From an uncultured Rubrobacteraceae bacterium (GTDB lineage: Bacteria; Actinomycetota; Rubrobacteria; Rubrobacterales; Rubrobacteraceae): 7,919 nt of DNA. Within the stretch, counting starts at the first letter, position 1, and each line of letters starts with the position of its first letter. Below the pieces are notes generated by a model. It was not told the DNA's origin and made no database searches. It saw nothing but the letters and a program-made list of their open reading frames with translations. The stretch covers positions 1-7,919 of the forward strand of contig CADCUW010000075.1 of the NCBI GenBank assembly GCA_902805985.1, given 5' to 3'. The translations under genes and the position numbers were made by a program. This document shows positions 6,307 through 7,919 of the stretch, one piece after another.

Positions 6307-6926
6307 ATGGCGAACAGGACGATGCTGGTGTGCCTGGCGGTTACCGGGCTGCTGGCGCTGACGGCCGGGGTGGCGCTGGCGAAGACGATCACGGGCACCG
6401 AGGGCCGGGACAACCTCGATGGAACCCGAGAGACGACCTCTTGCGCGGCAAGGACGGCGACGACGTGCTCAGGGGCCGTCCCGGCAAGGATCGCCTCGTG
6501 ACCGGTCCCGGGACGGACCACGCCTACGGTGGGGGCGGCAACGACCTCGATATCGACGGCGGTGATGGCGGCGACCGCCTCTACGGCGGCCTCGGGGAAG
6601 ACGCCCTCCGCGGCCTCCCGGGCGAAGACGTGCTTCACGGCGATCCCGGCGGCGACACGATCTTCGGCGGGCGCGGGGACGACGCGGCCCACGGCGGCGA
6701 CGGGGACGACAGGTTCAACCAGTCGGAGTTCTCTTACTCAAACCGTGGCAGCGACGAGTACCACGGCAAGGCCGGCAACGACACTAACTCGGCGACCGAG
6801 GCCTACGGAGACCCGGACGGGAAGAGGGACGAGGTCTCCTGCGGCGAGGGGACGGACAGGGTCTACGCCTCCCCCGAAGACTTCGTGGCCGACGACTGCG
6901 AGGACGTGCGGATCTTGGAGTTTTGA
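6307..6926 (+). pseudogene. Secreted RTX-like calcium-binding repeat protein, frameshifted
   Basis: The gene starts with a Sec signal peptide, MANRTMLVCLAVTGLLALTA and a cleavage site after VALA (residue 25). ATG 6307 has GAGAGGGG (6292-6299) 7 nt upstream. The mature part opens with TITGTEGRDNLDGT, then the frame is lost at about 6428-6433 (CGAGAGAC) and the original frame stops at 6501. The reading continues one base back in another frame to TGA 6926. Glycine- and aspartate-rich nonapeptides of the G-x-D-x-L-x-G type run from there to about 6714. They include GDDVLRGRP, GEDALRGLP, GEDVLHGDP and GGDTIFGGR, and in RTX proteins such repeats bind calcium in a parallel beta-roll. A C-terminal segment with two Cys, DEVSCGEGTDRVY and DDCEDVRILEF, follows. 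Keeping the nine-residue register requires one restored base. The break may be a real mutation or a sequencing error. Confidence 0.8.
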
Positions 6927-7061
6927 GAAGGGAACGGCGTTCGGAGCGGGAACAACGTCGCGGACGGGTCGAGGGTCTCCCCGCAAGCCACCACGACAGG
7001 GACCACGTCTCGACGAGCAAGGACCGCATGATCCACCCGGGCAAAGGAGCGAGGTTTCCAG

Positions 7062-7538
7062 ATGGCGGACGGCGAGGTTCAAAACAGGGGCCTCGGACTT
7101 CTCCTCCGGAGACCCGGTTGGAGAGAGGCTGCGGTCTTCGCCTTCCTGGTCTTTGTCGGCTTTGTGGTCTGGTTCGCGACCTCGCCGGGGGCCACGTCGA
7201 TGCTGTTCGGCGTGAACCTGTGCCTATGGAACCCCCGCCTGCCGCTCATCACTATGACGCAGATCGTGCTCGGCGCGGTCGCGCTGACGAGCGGGTTCGC
7301 CTCTCCGAGGGGATTCTCCCTGTGGGGGGTCGCGTTGGCCTTCCACTCCCCGTTCACGCATGGGCTATCCATCCATTTGATGGAGAGGGAGGGCGTGCAG
7401 CTCGTTGGCGGGACGCAGGGGCTCGTGGTCTTCGGCCTGTTCACGGCGGTCACCGTCGCATTCGTGACGGCCTGCAACACGAGGTTGTCCTCGTTCGGCA
7501 TGGTCCTGCGGCTCCTGGCGCGGCAGTCGGCCCGATAG
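7062..7538 (+). CDS. Small membrane protein, unknown function
   Basis: The 158-residue product is not recognised. It has hydrophobic stretches at about 21-40, 60-80, 84-97 and 118-138, suggesting three or four membrane crossings. A basic N-terminal segment (RRPGWR, 16-21) and a basic C-terminus (RLLARQSAR) probably face the cytoplasm. Cys54 and Cys138 and several His (95, 100, 105) are present but form no known motif. Start ATG 7062 has GAGG 7 nt upstream and AAAGGAG further back; a hydrophobic profile beginning right after it supports the frame. It lies 135 bp after the broken RTX gene and 37 bp before the next RTX gene. The 135-bp gap shows no clear site. Its placement between two secreted RTX proteins suggests a shared locus, but co-function is only a guess. 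A longer overlapping frame (6923-7567) is Arg-rich and judged spurious. Confidence 0.72.
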   Translation: MADGEVQNRGLGLLLRRPGWREAAVFAFLVFVGFVVWFATSPGATSMLFGVNLCLWNPRLPLITMTQIVLGAVALTSGFASPRGFSLWGVALAFHSPFTHGLSIHLMEREGVQLVGGTQGLVVFGLFTAVTVAFVTACNTRLSSFGMVLRLLARQSAR

Positions 7539-7539
7539 G

Positions 7540-7568
7540 TCGAGACGGCAGGCCGACGGTTATATAGT
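7540..7568 (+). promoter_or_regulatory. Promoter for a leaderless RTX transcript
   Basis: A -35-like TCGAGA (7540-7545, 4 of 6 matches) is 17 bp from a -10-like TATAGT (7563-7568, 5 of 6 matches). The -10 box ends 7 bp before ATG 7576, so the mRNA should begin at or beside the start codon. This is the same geometry as the ABC ATPase promoter at 1811. The G-run between the box and ATG is not a well-spaced Shine-Dalgarno. Confidence 0.6.
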
Positions 7569-7575
7569 GGGGGGC

Positions 7576-7919
7576 ATGGCACAATGGGTACTTCTTGTCG
7601 CGGCTATCGTGGCTGTCCTCTTCGGGGCGGCGATGTCCCTCGCGGGCGCGACGCGGTCAGTTACCGTGGACGGCTCAGACGGCGAAGACCGGCTGCAGGG
7701 CGGTCCCGGCATCGACCAGATACGGGCGCGCGCGGGCGACGACCACCTCTACGGCGGCGGGTCGCCGGACGGCCTGTTCGGGAACGCGGGCGACGACCAC
7801 CTCCACACGGGCGGGGTCGGGGGGACGGCGCAGGGCGGTCCGGGTGAGGACCAGTTCTCCGGGGGGTACGGGTTGGACCGCCTGGACGGCGGGGCGGGCG
7901 TGGACGAGATCTCGGGCGG
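7576..7919 (+). CDS. Secreted RTX-like calcium-binding repeat protein (runs off the right edge)
   Basis: The first 114 codons are present. Residues 1 to about 25 (MAQWVLLVAAIVAVLFGAAM, then SLAGA) form a signal peptide with weak positive charge. From about residue 32 the sequence is a regular run of nine-residue RTX-type units such as DGEDRLQGG, AGDDHLYGG, AGDDHLHTG, PGEDQFSGG, YGLDRLDGG and AGVDEISG. The Gly-x-Asp core in each fits calcium binding in a beta-roll. Two units (GSPDGLFGN and GVGGTAQGG) are degenerate. Classical RTX toxins leave by type I secretion with a C-terminal signal; here an N-terminal Sec signal suggests export across a single membrane. ATG 7576 is chosen for the signal peptide and the -10 box 7 bp upstream; ATG 7584 is in another frame. 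It is a paralogue-like neighbour of the broken gene at 6307, though the repeats are only loosely similar. Confidence 0.85.
   Translation, partial: MAQWVLLVAAIVAVLFGAAMSLAGATRSVTVDGSDGEDRLQGGPGIDQIRARAGDDHLYGGGSPDGLFGNAGDDHLHTGGVGGTAQGGPGEDQFSGGYGLDRLDGGAGVDEISG

Noticed and set aside
6418..6440. Programmed -1 ribosomal frameshift in the RTX gene
   Set aside because: No X-XXY-YYZ slippery heptamer and no obvious downstream stem-loop, so mutation or sequence error is the simpler reading.
6923..7567. Plus-strand frame of 214 codons overlapping the 7062 membrane gene
   Set aside because: Arg- and Gly-rich product without hydrophobic or family pattern. The competing frame has membrane segments and a better start.

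Overview
The window is GC-rich, gene-dense bacterial DNA. It has GC-ending codons but also frequent AGG (Arg) and ATA (Ile), apparent leaderless promoters, a zinc-type ribosomal protein S18, and small secreted RTX-like repeat proteins. This fits a deep-branching actinobacterium; Rubrobacter or a close relative is my best guess, from pattern recognition only.

Positions 1-1700 hold a minus-strand housekeeping cluster read right to left: rpsF (S6), rpsR (S18), rplI (L9), a perfect-stem terminator, then the N-terminal part of dnaB (replicative helicase), which leaves the window at position 1. The ssb gene, often found between rpsF and rpsR, is absent. The rpsF gene appears to start at a rare ATT codon. 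A good promoter for the cluster lies at 1665-1693.

Positions 1704-1822 form a divergent promoter region. It contains seven perfect copies of a 13-bp unit, between the rpsF promoter and an apparently leaderless promoter for an ABC-transporter ATPase.

Positions 1823-6141 encode a MacB/LolCDE-type ABC exporter: an ATPase (249 aa) and a large duplicated FtsX-type permease (851 aa, about ten membrane segments). A GNAT acetyltransferase, coupled to the ATPase, and an opposite-strand small membrane protein separate the two. ATPase and permease very likely form one transporter; the substrate is unknown.

Positions 6307-7919 form an accessory module. It has a secreted RTX-like repeat protein broken by a frameshift near 6430, a small unrecognised membrane protein, and a second secreted RTX-like protein that runs off the right edge and has its own leaderless promoter. 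No tRNA, rRNA, CRISPR array, transposase or integrase was seen. I found no clearly new multi-gene system. The best leads are the ATT start of rpsF, the 13-bp repeat array between two promoters, and the frameshifted RTX gene.
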